Position numbers and translations under genes: made by a program. This document shows positions 17,304-25,123 of a stretch of 64,000 bases of DNA, in pieces. The first letter of the stretch is position 1. Each line of letters begins with the position of its first letter. This DNA comes from Flavobacterium foetidum (GTDB lineage Bacteria > Bacteroidota > Bacteroidia > Flavobacteriales > Flavobacteriaceae), in assembly GCF_004634245.1 (NCBI RefSeq), contig NZ_SJTF01000002.1, forward strand, positions 480,737 to 544,736, in the 5' to 3' direction. The notes beneath the pieces are model-generated. The model saw only the letters and a list, made by a program, of their open reading frames with translations, was not told the DNA's origin and did not search any database.

Positions 17304-18254
17304 ATGGACAATCAAGATAAATTATTCGAAAAAATAAAAGAGGCTTCAAAAAATGCCGAATTTCAAGGCTTTGACGCAATGGAAAAAGTCTGGTCGCGTG
17401 TTGAAGAAAAACTAGACAAAAAAGAAGATAAAAAAGCGATTTCGTTATGGAAAAAAATTGCCATAGCTGCATCTTTTCTTCTATTGCTTTCTATCGGTTT
17501 TCAATTTTTAAATTCTGATAAAACCGTAAATTCTGAAACTCAAGAAGTGGTTTTCGACCAAAAAGAAAATAATCAAAAACCAGCTTTTGATCAGCCCAAA
17601 GAAACGATTCCTGCTGATAGCGGTATTATCTCTTATAAAGAAGGAGCTAAAATCATCGAACATCACATTCAAAATAGTGGAGGTTTTGCTGCGCAGGAAG
17701 CAGCTCCAGCCGCAGATATGGTCTTGACGCCTCCCGCCCCTACTGTTGCCGCAGACAGCATAATTACGCATTCTGCAGCTAAGGGTTATTTTGAAGACGA
17801 AAACGACAAGAATATGTTGTCTTATAAAGATAAAGCGGCTTCCGATTATAATAGCGCAAAAGAAGCTGCTCGAGTTGCTTATGCAGAAAGATCATCAGCG
17901 AAAGCTAAAAAAAGCAGTCCGCTTGTAATTTTAAACGGAACTGCGATGGCACACAGCAATGAAGTGAAGAGAGACAAAATGATGCAGGAAGAACTTCCGA
18001 ACCTTAATCCAGAAAATGTCGAATCTCTTGTGGTTCTTGATGAACCATTATATATCATTGACGGTATTTATTATTCTGAAAACGACTTGTTTGGAGACAA
18101 TCCTACCAGTCCCTACGCGCCTTTAAATCAGCAGGAGATTAAAACGATAACTATTTTACAAGATCTGGAAGCAACTTCAAAATATGGTGAAAAAGGGAAA
18201 AAAGGCGTGGTAATCATTACGACCAAAACCGGAAAACCGATTCCAAAAAAATAA
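17304..18254 (+). CDS. Anti-sigma-like membrane protein with C-terminal TonB-receptor plug-like motif
   Basis: 316 residues. Residues 1-47 are a cytoplasmic helical region (LFEKIKEASKNAEFQGFDAM), 48-69 one membrane helix, and about 70-245 a low-complexity Lys/Glu/Ala-rich periplasmic linker. Residues 247-316 contain YIIDGIYYSEND, QQEIKTITILQD, TSKYGEKGKKGVVIITTK, the signature of the plug region of SusC/TonB-dependent receptors (IDG ... IE.I.VLKDA.A...YG..G..GV..ITTK). Position behind an ECF sigma gene and the topology suggest an anti-sigma factor sensing something in the periplasm. The plug-like tail on the anti-sigma side is odd; no barrel is present. Confidence 0.75.
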   Translation: MDNQDKLFEKIKEASKNAEFQGFDAMEKVWSRVEEKLDKKEDKKAISLWKKIAIAASFLLLLSIGFQFLNSDKTVNSETQEVVFDQKENNQKPAFDQPKETIPADSGIISYKEGAKIIEHHIQNSGGFAAQEAAPAADMVLTPPAPTVAADSIITHSAAKGYFEDENDKNMLSYKDKAASDYNSAKEAARVAYAERSSAKAKKSSPLVILNGTAMAHSNEVKRDKMMQEELPNLNPENVESLVVLDEPLYIIDGIYYSENDLFGDNPTSPYAPLNQQEIKTITILQDLEATSKYGEKGKKGVVIITTKTGKPIPKK

Positions 18255-18256
18255 TC

Positions 18257-18580
18257 ATGAAAAATTTTAAACTTGTCATATCCCTTTTTACTATGCTGAT
18301 ATGCACCATAATTACGGCACAGGCAAAACCAATTTCAGATACAATTTCTCACAACAAAGAGAATTGTAAAGCAAAAACTACTATCTTTAGAAAAGAGCCT
18401 TTGTACATTTTGGATGGAGTTTCGGTAAACGCAGCAGAATTTTCAAAAATCAATCCTAACGATATTGAAAGCCTAAAAGTCTTAAAAGGAAAAGAAGCAG
18501 TTGCATTTTACGGAACAAAAGGCGAAGACGGCGCAATTATTGTTACCACACGTAAGATAAAAGATGTTTTAGAGCCATAA
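18257..18580 (+). CDS. Small secreted TonB plug-like protein
   Basis: 107 residues: signal peptide 1-22 (MKNFKLVISLFTMLICTIIT, cleavage near AQA/KP) and then a free plug-like module (47-98) with EPLYILDGVSVNAAEFSKIN, DIESLKVLKGKEAVAFYGTK and GEDGAIIVTT. It has no barrel, STN or TonB-box part, so it is a stand-alone plug motif in the periplasm. It begins two bases after the preceding stop codon, forming a three-gene operon with the sigma factor and the plug-tailed membrane protein. It is about a third the length of the upstream protein and clearly related to its C-terminus. Confidence 0.78.
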   Translation: MKNFKLVISLFTMLICTIITAQAKPISDTISHNKENCKAKTTIFRKEPLYILDGVSVNAAEFSKINPNDIESLKVLKGKEAVAFYGTKGEDGAIIVTTRKIKDVLEP

Positions 18581-18686
18581 TCTGTTAATCGATGTTGTAG
18601 TGAAAAAATAAATTTAATGTGTTTTAAAAGTTGTTAAACTTAGATTAAGAAACCAACTTAAAGCATCAATTTTGTGTGTAAAAGCT

Positions 18687-18694
18687 TATTTTTG
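18687..18694 (+). promoter_or_regulatory. -7 box of the SDR gene promoter
   Basis: TATTTTTG fits TAnnTTTG. Transcription would start near 18700, which favours translation from the ATG at 18739 rather than 18706. Confidence 0.55.
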
Positions 18695-18738
18695 TACCAC
18701 TCAAAATGATGCTTTCTGCATTTCTAAAAACTACAATC

Positions 18739-19455
18739 ATGACAAACTTAAAAAATAAAAACGCACTTATTACAGGTGCTGGAAAAGGAATTGGTAAAGC
18801 TGTGGCAATTGCATTGGCAAAGGAAGGCGTAAACTTAATATTGGTTTCAAGAACTCAGACCGATATTGAGCAACTGGCTGACGAAGCGTCTAATCTTGGC
18901 GTAAAAGCAGTTGCACTTGTTGCAGATGTTTCTGATATTGATTCTGTAAACAAGGCTGTCCAAAAAGCTTTGGCAGAATTTAAAAGCATCGACATTCTAA
19001 TCAACAGCGCCGGAATTGCATCTTTTGGGAAATTTCTGGAACTAGAGCCAGAAGCTTGGGAACGAATCATTCAGGTTAATTTAATGGGAACGTATTATAC
19101 CACACGTGCCGTAATTCCGAATATGATTGAAAGACAAACTGGAGATATTATCAATATTTCGTCTACTGCGGGATTAAACGGAAATGCACTGACAAGTGCA
19201 TACAGCGCGTCAAAATTTGCTGTCTTGGGTCTTACCGATTCTTTGATGCAAGAAATGAGAAAACACAATATCCGAGTTTCCGCTTTAACTCCGAGTACAG
19301 TTGCAACTGACATGGCAAAAGATTTAAACCTGACAGACGGGAATCCTGAAAAAGTAATGCAGGCTGAAGATATGGCAGAATTGATTGTTTCTCAACTGAA
19401 GCTGAACCGAAGAGTGTTCATAAAAAACAGCAGTATTTGGTCTACCAATCCATAA
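18739..19455 (+). CDS. Short-chain dehydrogenase, 3-ketoacyl-ACP reductase-like
   Basis: 238 residues from ATG 18739; the frame is open from 18706, but the promoter position and family length favour 18739. The Rossmann motif is [10 protein letters not shown], followed by NSAG, catalytic Ser in INISSTAGL, and YSASK with Tyr-Lys. It uses NAD(P)H to reduce a keto group; sequence alone does not say whether it serves fatty acid synthesis or detoxification. Monocistronic. Confidence 0.9.
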   Translation: MTNLKNKNALITGAGKGIGKAVAIALAKEGVNLILVSRTQTDIEQLADEASNLGVKAVALVADVSDIDSVNKAVQKALAEFKSIDILINSAGIASFGKFLELEPEAWERIIQVNLMGTYYTTRAVIPNMIERQTGDIINISSTAGLNGNALTSAYSASKFAVLGLTDSLMQEMRKHNIRVSALTPSTVATDMAKDLNLTDGNPEKVMQAEDMAELIVSQLKLNRRVFIKNSSIWSTNP

Positions 19456-19470
19456 AGGCAAATCACAAAT

Positions 19471-19550
19471 TTTTAAAATTCCAAATTCCAATCTCAAGCA
19501 TTGGAATTTGGAGTTTGCGTTTGGAATTTGAAATTTGGAATTTTAATATT
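19471..19550. repeat. Inverted repeat of family R4 (AATTCCAAATTCCAAT)
   Basis: AAAATTCCAAATTCCAAT is followed by TTGGAATTTGGAG and GGAATTTGAAATTTGGAATT, giving nested inverted repeats. A second copy is at 29960-30030. Confidence 0.7.
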
Positions 19551-19572
19551 GAGACTTTAAAAACATATCATG

Positions 19573-20082
19573 ATGGAAAAATATTTAAGACAATTAATTG
19601 AAATAGAATTTCAGGATAAAAAACAAACTTACACAGGATTTCTAATTGATTATTCTGACGACTGGATTTTACTTCGAAACAATCCTGTTGATTATGTTCT
19701 GGATGGTTTTGTTATTTTAAGAAACAAAAACATCGAAGCAATCCACCGAGACGAAGGACACATTTTTACCGAAAAAGTAATTCGCTTGAAGGGCATAAAC
19801 ATAAATGCCGAAGATATTATTCCAATTCAAGACTTGAGTTCGATTTTACAATTTCTCGATCACAAATACGATATTTTTCAGCTTGCTAAAAAATCTTCCA
19901 AAGCAGTTTATTTAGGACGATTAATTTCCCTTACTGAAGATGAACTTCTCATAGATTTCCTTGAAACCAGAGGTAATTTTGGAGGAGAATTAGGCTTTAA
20001 TCCCGAAAAAATCCGTGTCATTGAATTTGATACCGATTACATTAATTCTTTGAAACTGGTAATTCCAGAAGATCAGAAATAG
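19573..20082 (+). CDS. Hypothetical cytoplasmic protein with two possible small beta-barrel repeats
   Basis: 169 residues (start ATG 19573; 19570 is also ATG). No signal peptide or membrane segment. Two segments have a similar Sm/SH3-like strand pattern: TYTGFLIDYSDDWILLRNN with DGFVILRNKNIEAIHRDE (about 18-62), and VYLGRLISLTEDELLIDFLE with GFNPEKIRVIEF (about 113-155). Both have Gly-x-Leu, then an acidic turn, then a strand and a final VILR/IRVIEF strand. The function is unknown; the two-barrel reading is inference. Confidence 0.65.
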   Translation: MEKYLRQLIEIEFQDKKQTYTGFLIDYSDDWILLRNNPVDYVLDGFVILRNKNIEAIHRDEGHIFTEKVIRLKGININAEDIIPIQDLSSILQFLDHKYDIFQLAKKSSKAVYLGRLISLTEDELLIDFLETRGNFGGELGFNPEKIRVIEFDTDYINSLKLVIPEDQK

Positions 20083-20127
20083 TTTAAAAAAAAACAGAAT
20101 AGTTGCAAAAAATTATTTGCAGGCAAA

Positions 20128-20232
20128 TTCCAGCGGGGTGAAAATTTATAGATTTCCAATGCTTAAATGCAAGAAGCTCCAGCGGAGCGACATATATTGA
20201 GGAAAAAATATGTCGCTCTGCTGGAGTTTTTT
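20128..20232 (+). repeat. Family R7 repeat with long hairpin, acting as terminator
   Basis: CTCCAGCGGAGCGACATAT (20177-20195) pairs with ATATGTCGCTCTGCTGGAG (20208-20226), 18 of 19 positions, then T8. A degenerate direct copy (TTCCAGCGGGGTGAAAATTT) precedes it at about 20127-20156. Dispersed repeats with this core are familiar from Flavobacterium genomes. Confidence 0.75.
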
Positions 20233-20311
20233 TTATTCTATATTGTAATATTTTGCTCATCTGAAACTTATAAAAAATGAGCTATATTTTTTAGACAACT
20301 CTTTTTATTGT

Positions 20312-21646
20312 TTAAACCTCAGCAAGCTTATTTAAAAACTCTAAGCGAACGCTTCCGTCTTCATCAATTTTGGTCAAGTTAACTTCCTGCAAAGTATTAA
20401 CCAATTCCGGATTCCATGGTGTTTTTACTTTTACGTAATTTTCGGTAAATCCGTGAATATAACCCTCTTTATTTTCACCTTCAAATAGAACGATTCTTTT
20501 GGTTCCTAATTGGTTTTCATAAAAAGCACGACGTTTTTTTACAGACAAGCCTCGAAGCATCTTGCTGCGTTTTGCCCTAACATTTGACGGAACAACTCCT
20601 TCCATACCGACTGCTTCTGTATTGTCTCGCTCTGAGTAGGTAAAAACGTGCAGATAAGAAATATCCAAATCATTTAAAAAGTGGTATGTTTCTAAAAAAT
20701 GCTCGTCGGTTTCTCCCGGAAAACCAACAATAACATCGACACCAATACAAGCATCAGGCATTACTTCTCTGATTTTGCTTACGCGGTCAGTATAAACTTC
20801 TCGCAAGTAACGGCGTTTCATCAATTTTAAAATATCATTGCTTCCTGACTGCAGCGGAATATGAAAATGCGGTACAAAAGTGCGGCTTTTAGACACAAAC
20901 TCGATTGTTTCATTTTTCAATAAATTTGGTTCGATAGACGAAATCCTCAAACGTTCGATTCCTTCTACTTTATCAAGAGCCTGAACCAGATCTAGGAAAG
21001 TATGTTCGTGTTTCTTGTTTCCGAACTCGCCTTTTCCGTAATCGCCGATATTAACACCAGTAAGAACAATTTCGCGAATATTCTGAGCCGAAATTTCTTT
21101 GGCGTTTTTCAGCACATTCTCAAGGGCATCACTACGCGAAATGCCGCGAGCAAGCGGAATCGTGCAATAAGTACATTTGTAGTCGCAACCGTCCTGAACT
21201 TTCAGGAAAGCACGTGTACGGTCGCCAATAGAATAGCTGCCTACATAAAAATCGGCTTCAGCAATCTCGCACGAGTGCACTTCACCCATATCGTTTTTGC
21301 TCAGATCATTTATATAGTCCGTAATTTTAAATTTTTCTGTCGCTCCTAGAACCAAATCGACACCATCAACCGAGGCCAGTTCTTCGGGCTTGAGCTGTGC
21401 ATAACAGCCAACAGCGGCAACAAAAGCTTTATCATTAAGCTTCATTGCTTTTTTTACAACCTGTTTAAATTGTTTATCGGCATTTTCTGTTACAGAGCAG
21501 GTATTGATCACATAGATATCTGCAACATCTTCAAAATCGACGCGGTCAAAACCTTCGTCGTTAAAGCTTCGGGCAATTGTAGAAGTTTCTGAAAAATTCA
21601 GCTTACAGCCCAGCGTGTAAAAGGCAACTTTTTTTCTGTTTTCCAT
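20312..21646 (-). CDS. mtaB: tRNA t6A37 methylthiotransferase MtaB
   Basis: 444 residues. MtaB is a radical-SAM enzyme that converts t6A37 of tRNA to ms2t6A. The N-terminal UPF0004 domain has the three cluster cysteines (TLGCKLN, NTCSV, VGCYAQ). The radical-SAM motif is CDYKCTYC (about 152-159), followed by the TRAM-like C-terminal domain (about 375-440, NYVKVKTPWNPELVN). The TLGCKLN start separates MtaB from MiaB. Promoter at 21692-21699. Confidence 0.95.
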   Translation of the reverse strand: MENRKKVAFYTLGCKLNFSETSTIARSFNDEGFDRVDFEDVADIYVINTCSVTENADKQFKQVVKKAMKLNDKAFVAAVGCYAQLKPEELASVDGVDLVLGATEKFKITDYINDLSKNDMGEVHSCEIAEADFYVGSYSIGDRTRAFLKVQDGCDYKCTYCTIPLARGISRSDALENVLKNAKEISAQNIREIVLTGVNIGDYGKGEFGNKKHEHTFLDLVQALDKVEGIERLRISSIEPNLLKNETIEFVSKSRTFVPHFHIPLQSGSNDILKLMKRRYLREVYTDRVSKIREVMPDACIGVDVIVGFPGETDEHFLETYHFLNDLDISYLHVFTYSERDNTEAVGMEGVVPSNVRAKRSKMLRGLSVKKRRAFYENQLGTKRIVLFEGENKEGYIHGFTENYVKVKTPWNPELVNTLQEVNLTKIDEDGSVRLEFLNKLAEV

Positions 21647-22126
21647 AATTTTCTTAAATTAATGAAATCGTTGTCAAAAAATTTAAGGTTGCAAATTTAC
21701 AAACAATATTCATTAAAAGAAAGCTAATAATAGACTTCTGATCAATAATTTGATTGCTAAAGATTTTATGGAATCAAAAAAAGGGCGTATTTTTAGAAAC
21801 AATTTCAGGATCAAATTATTTTCATAAAAAGATTTAAGGAATTCGATAAGAATAAAATGACAAAATAATCGATTAAATGCAAATTTCATCGATTAAATGC
21901 ATTTTTCTTCGGTTTAAATTCAAAAAATCTTACATTTACTTTTAAATAGTTTTCGGATGTAAAAAAATCCGAATAATAAAATTTCAGAAAGTTGATTAAT
22001 TAAATGATAATTCCGACATAACAATTTTGAATTTTAATCGTTATGTTGTTGTTTTGTGTAACAAAATGAAATGGGAAAGCCGAAAACCAAAGAGAGTAGG
22101 CAACAATTAAAATACAATACCACTTT
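21647..22126. other. 480-base divergent intergenic region with a 20-base-period direct repeat
   Basis: AT-rich region between mtaB (-) and a secreted-protein gene (+). ATCGATTAAATGCA occurs at 21868-21881 and 21888-21901 (period 20), followed by a weaker third unit (TTCGGTTTAAATTC). A short inverted repeat (CGGATGTAAAAAAATCCG) lies at about 21955-21972. No ORF of credible coding character was seen. Confidence 0.5.
21692..21699 (-). promoter_or_regulatory. -7 box of the mtaB promoter
   Basis: TAAATTTG on the minus strand fits TAnnTTTG, about 46 bases before the mtaB start codon. Confidence 0.5.
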
Positions 22127-22645
22127 ATGAAAGCATTTTTACCCACGATCTGCTTGATGTTCTTAACCTATTTTAGTGCGCAAGCGCAAACTAATGTTCC
22201 AGCTACAAATCCATTTCCTTCTATCAGTACATTAACGACCTGGGCAAGTTTAAACTCACAGCAGCAATTTGACGTTGCAATTCGTGCTGTTGGTTTTAAA
22301 TTTGAAGTAAAAGAACCAGGTGCAGAATCTACTGCTTACACCTACATTCGTAAAGTAACTGTTAATGAAGTAAATTACACGGATAGAATTGTGTACAGAA
22401 TTACCAACAACAATTCGGCAAGTATCATTTCATTAGTAACAGCTTCTACAGATCTTGTAAGTTTGTACACACCTCAGTTGGCAACTTTCAAAAACAACAA
22501 CTGTAAAACTGAAATGTCTAAAGACAAAAACACAACTTGCAGCTGTTACGAAAGCGCAGCTTTTGCTATCGACCTTTGCGACGAACGCGTAAAACTAACA
22601 ATGGGCGACGGAAATAAATATTTTGTTTCTGTAGCTAAAAAATAA
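22127..22645 (+). CDS. Secreted hypothetical protein with cysteine pairs
   Basis: 172 residues with a clear signal peptide (MKAFLPTICLMFLTYFSAQA, cleavage near AQAQ/TN). The mature part has four cysteines (NNNCKTEM, TTCSCYES, DLCDERV) suited to two disulfides, and a beta-rich middle (YTYIRKVTVNEVNYTDRIVY). No family recognised; exported to the periplasm or beyond. Long leader with no clear TAnnTTTG close to the ATG; a hairpin terminator follows. Confidence 0.7.
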   Translation: MKAFLPTICLMFLTYFSAQAQTNVPATNPFPSISTLTTWASLNSQQQFDVAIRAVGFKFEVKEPGAESTAYTYIRKVTVNEVNYTDRIVYRITNNNSASIISLVTASTDLVSLYTPQLATFKNNNCKTEMSKDKNTTCSCYESAAFAIDLCDERVKLTMGDGNKYFVSVAKK

Positions 22646-22666
22646 TATCATTTAACTCTGATTTGT

Positions 22667-22712
22667 TTCCAAATCTTTACTCACTTTATTAAGTATGTAA
22701 AGATTTGGAAAA
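22667..22712. terminator. Bidirectional terminator between the secreted protein and GNAT genes
   Basis: CCAAATCTTTACT pairs with GTAAAGATTTGG around a 13-base loop, with T/A runs outside. Confidence 0.75.
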
Positions 22713-22722
22713 CATTTCTTTG

Positions 22723-23247
22723 TTACTCTGGCTTTTTAAGTTCGTACCAGACTTCTATTTCTTCGTTGTATTCAAAAGAATTCACAAAATGAAAGCCTAA
22801 TTTTTCTAAGATCCTTCTTGAGTTTTCATTTCCCGCATCTGTATACGCATACAGCTTTTCGACATTCATTTCAGTAAAAGCATAATCTACAAAAGCTTGC
22901 CCTGCTTCTGTTGCATAACCCTTGCCCCAATGTTTTTCGATAAAACGATATCCTAATTCGTAGAAATTCTTGTGATTGTTTATTTCATCGGTACTATATT
23001 TTATTCCCGACCAGCCAATAAATTCATTATTTTCTTTGAGGACGACTGCCCAACGGCCCGTTCCTAAATCAGCAAATTGCTTCTGAATAAATTTGATATT
23101 CTCTATACTTTCTTCAATATGTTTCACTGGCTTGTTGCCAAGAAAAAGATGCACTTTTGGGTTCGAATCTAGCTCAAACATACCTTCGGCATCAGAAAGT
23201 TGTAATTCTCTTAAAATTAAACGCTCGGTTTCAATTGTTTTTTTCAT
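22723..23247 (-). CDS. GNAT-family N-acetyltransferase, RimJ/RimL type
   Basis: 174 residues. The N-terminal IETERLILRELQLSDAEGMF pattern and the acetyl-CoA-binding segment YRFIEKHWGKGYATEAGQAF (R/Q-x-x-G-x-G/A) are typical of the Acetyltransf_3 group, as are the later NENSRRILEKLGF residues. Substrates in this group include ribosomal protein N-termini and other small amines; none can be assigned here. Single gene. Confidence 0.88.
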   Translation of the reverse strand: MKKTIETERLILRELQLSDAEGMFELDSNPKVHLFLGNKPVKHIEESIENIKFIQKQFADLGTGRWAVVLKENNEFIGWSGIKYSTDEINNHKNFYELGYRFIEKHWGKGYATEAGQAFVDYAFTEMNVEKLYAYTDAGNENSRRILEKLGFHFVNSFEYNEEIEVWYELKKPE

Positions 23248-23343
23248 TTAAACGTATTTTTCAACAGCTAAAAAACATAAATCCAAGCTTAAAGACGCAA
23301 TAGATTTTCATGAAAAACCCTTCTGAAAGCCAGATTATGTTGT

Positions 23344-24159
23344 CTAGATGTTATGACAATTCAATATATAGCGCTGAACCACCTCAGCAACTCCATCATT
23401 ATTATTTGAAGATACGATTAAATCTGCTTTATCTCGCAATTCTGGCGTAACATTATCTACCCAAACTCCTAAACCAGCATATTCTATCATCGTTAAATCA
23501 TTTCCTGCATTTCCTACCGCAATGATTTCGCTTTGCTTGATATTCAGTTTCTCTGCCAAAAGCGCCAGACTGGCCGCCTTGTCTATACCTTGCTGCGCTA
23601 CCTCAAGAAAAAATGGTTTCGACATTGAAACGCTTAAATGCGGCATAGCAGCTTTTAAATCTTTTTCTAATGGTTCCAGATAGGCTGGATCTTCGAGAAG
23701 TATGCATTTTACGGCAGGACGATCTACATAATCTTTAAAGCTAGGCACTTTATGGTGCACCATACCTGTTATTTCTTTCTCTACTTCGATATACTCCGAA
23801 TCGGTTTCGCTAATGATTTTATCATCAAGGTAGGTAATGATATGCGTTTTCGTTTTTACGCTGTAATCATACAATTCATGAATCTGCTCTGGAGTGAGCT
23901 TTTGCTCAAAAAACACCAAATCGTCTTTGGCTCGGCTGACAACTGCTCCGTTAAACGAAATGATATAAGAATCATTTTTGTCTAATTCCAGTTCTTTTGC
24001 ATAAGCCGTCATTGCTGTAGTTGGTCGGCCAGAAGCCAAAACCACATAGATGCCTTTAGCTTGAGCTTCTAATAATACTTTTTTGTTTAAATCAGAAATT
24101 TTGTGGTCATCGGTCAACAAGGTATCGTCCATGTCGAGCACAATCATTTTGTATTGCAT
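23344..24159 (-). CDS. Cof-type HAD-IIB phosphatase
   Basis: 271 residues from ATG 24159; a TTG at 24192 keeps the frame open but adds an unusual eleven-residue lead. HAD motif I is LDMDDTLL, motif II LASGRPTT, motif III Lys in the KAASLALLAE region and motif IV VGNAGNDLTMIEYA. The IIB cap lies between motifs II and III. It probably dephosphorylates sugar phosphates or a cofactor-related phosphate. A broken alpha/beta hydrolase gene lies just upstream on the same strand. Confidence 0.92.
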   Translation of the reverse strand: MQYKMIVLDMDDTLLTDDHKISDLNKKVLLEAQAKGIYVVLASGRPTTAMTAYAKELELDKNDSYIISFNGAVVSRAKDDLVFFEQKLTPEQIHELYDYSVKTKTHIITYLDDKIISETDSEYIEVEKEITGMVHHKVPSFKDYVDRPAVKCILLEDPAYLEPLEKDLKAAMPHLSVSMSKPFFLEVAQQGIDKAASLALLAEKLNIKQSEIIAVGNAGNDLTMIEYAGLGVWVDNVTPELRDKADLIVSSNNNDGVAEVVQRYILNCHNI

Positions 24160-24239
24160 TTTATCTTTGGGAGTTTTCAATTCTCGTCGCAATTTTGGTC
24201 GTTTTCTACAATCGAAAATTGTGACTATAGCTTATATAT

Positions 24240-25056
24240 CTACTGTAATATTCTTTTTAATTGTTCCTGAAAATCTTCATTTTCATTTATGCCAACATGT
24301 TCTTGGTTTTTTAGCGGATAGAAATACACATTTGATTTCAATAATTTCTTTAACCTTATTGAATTTTCAATTGGAATTAACTGATCCACCGTTCAATGAA
24401 AAATATAAATCGGACTTTTTACTTTAGGAAGATTCAAATTTGTTTCTAGGCTAAATTTTTTCATAAAATCAGGAAAAAATGGCACTCTAGAACTTGACAA
24501 TTCTAGGAAATTATAATACGGCGCTTGAAGAATCAAAGCTTTCGGATTATTTTCTGAAGCCAATTTTGCCGCAAAACCAGAACCAATTGAGTAGCCCGTA
24601 ATAATAATTTTACTTTCAGGATATTTCTCGGCTACTTTTTTATATACGATAGAAACATCTTTACTTAGCTGTTCTTCATCATCGATTTCGCCTTCGCTTT
24701 TTCCGAAACCTCTATAATCTAAAATAAAAATATCATAACCTAAGGCAGTATATACTTTTGCAATATCACCCCAAGTCTCAAGTGTTCCGGCATTTCCATG
24801 AAGGTAAAAAACAAGCCCTTTTGAGTTTTCTGCCTTAAACAATAATCCGTTCAAAACCGCTCCGTCAAAAGACGCAATATTCATTTCTATAAATGGTTGC
24901 TGGTAATCAAATTGGAAGTTTTTTGGAAGTTTTGAATTATGAAAAACCATACCGACTTGATTAAAATACACGTACGAAACAATCAAAAACATAAATTATC
25001 AAGAAAAAGCATATAAGCACAATCCCTAAAAATTTAAATATTTTTAAAATCTCCAT
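24240..25056 (-). pseudogene. Broken alpha/beta hydrolase gene (frameshift plus in-frame stop)
   Basis: Reading the minus strand from ATG 25056 gives a membrane anchor (MEILKIFKFLGIVLICFFLI). The frame shifts at the T5 run 24985-24989 into the hydrolase body (VFYLHGNAGTLETWG, ITGYSIGSGFAAKL with nucleophile Ser in GYSIG). An in-frame TGA at 24393-24395 stands where homologous proteins have Gly (IFH*TVDQLIP). The same frame then continues with the Asp/His end (VDQLIPIENS, NQEHVGINEN) to TAG at 24240-24242. The total length (817) is one base more than a multiple of three, consistent with a single inserted base. Either two decay events or partly sequencing error. Confidence 0.8.
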
Positions 25057-25123
25057 ATCTTAATTTAGCATTGACCTAATTTCTCGTTTTTGCTGGCTTC
25101 TTACCAAAAATCTAACTTACGAT

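Noticed and set aside
23752..24427. Plus-strand ORFs opposite the HAD and hydrolase genes (77 and 114 codons)
   Set aside because: Composition is that of antisense shadows and they overlap well-supported genes.
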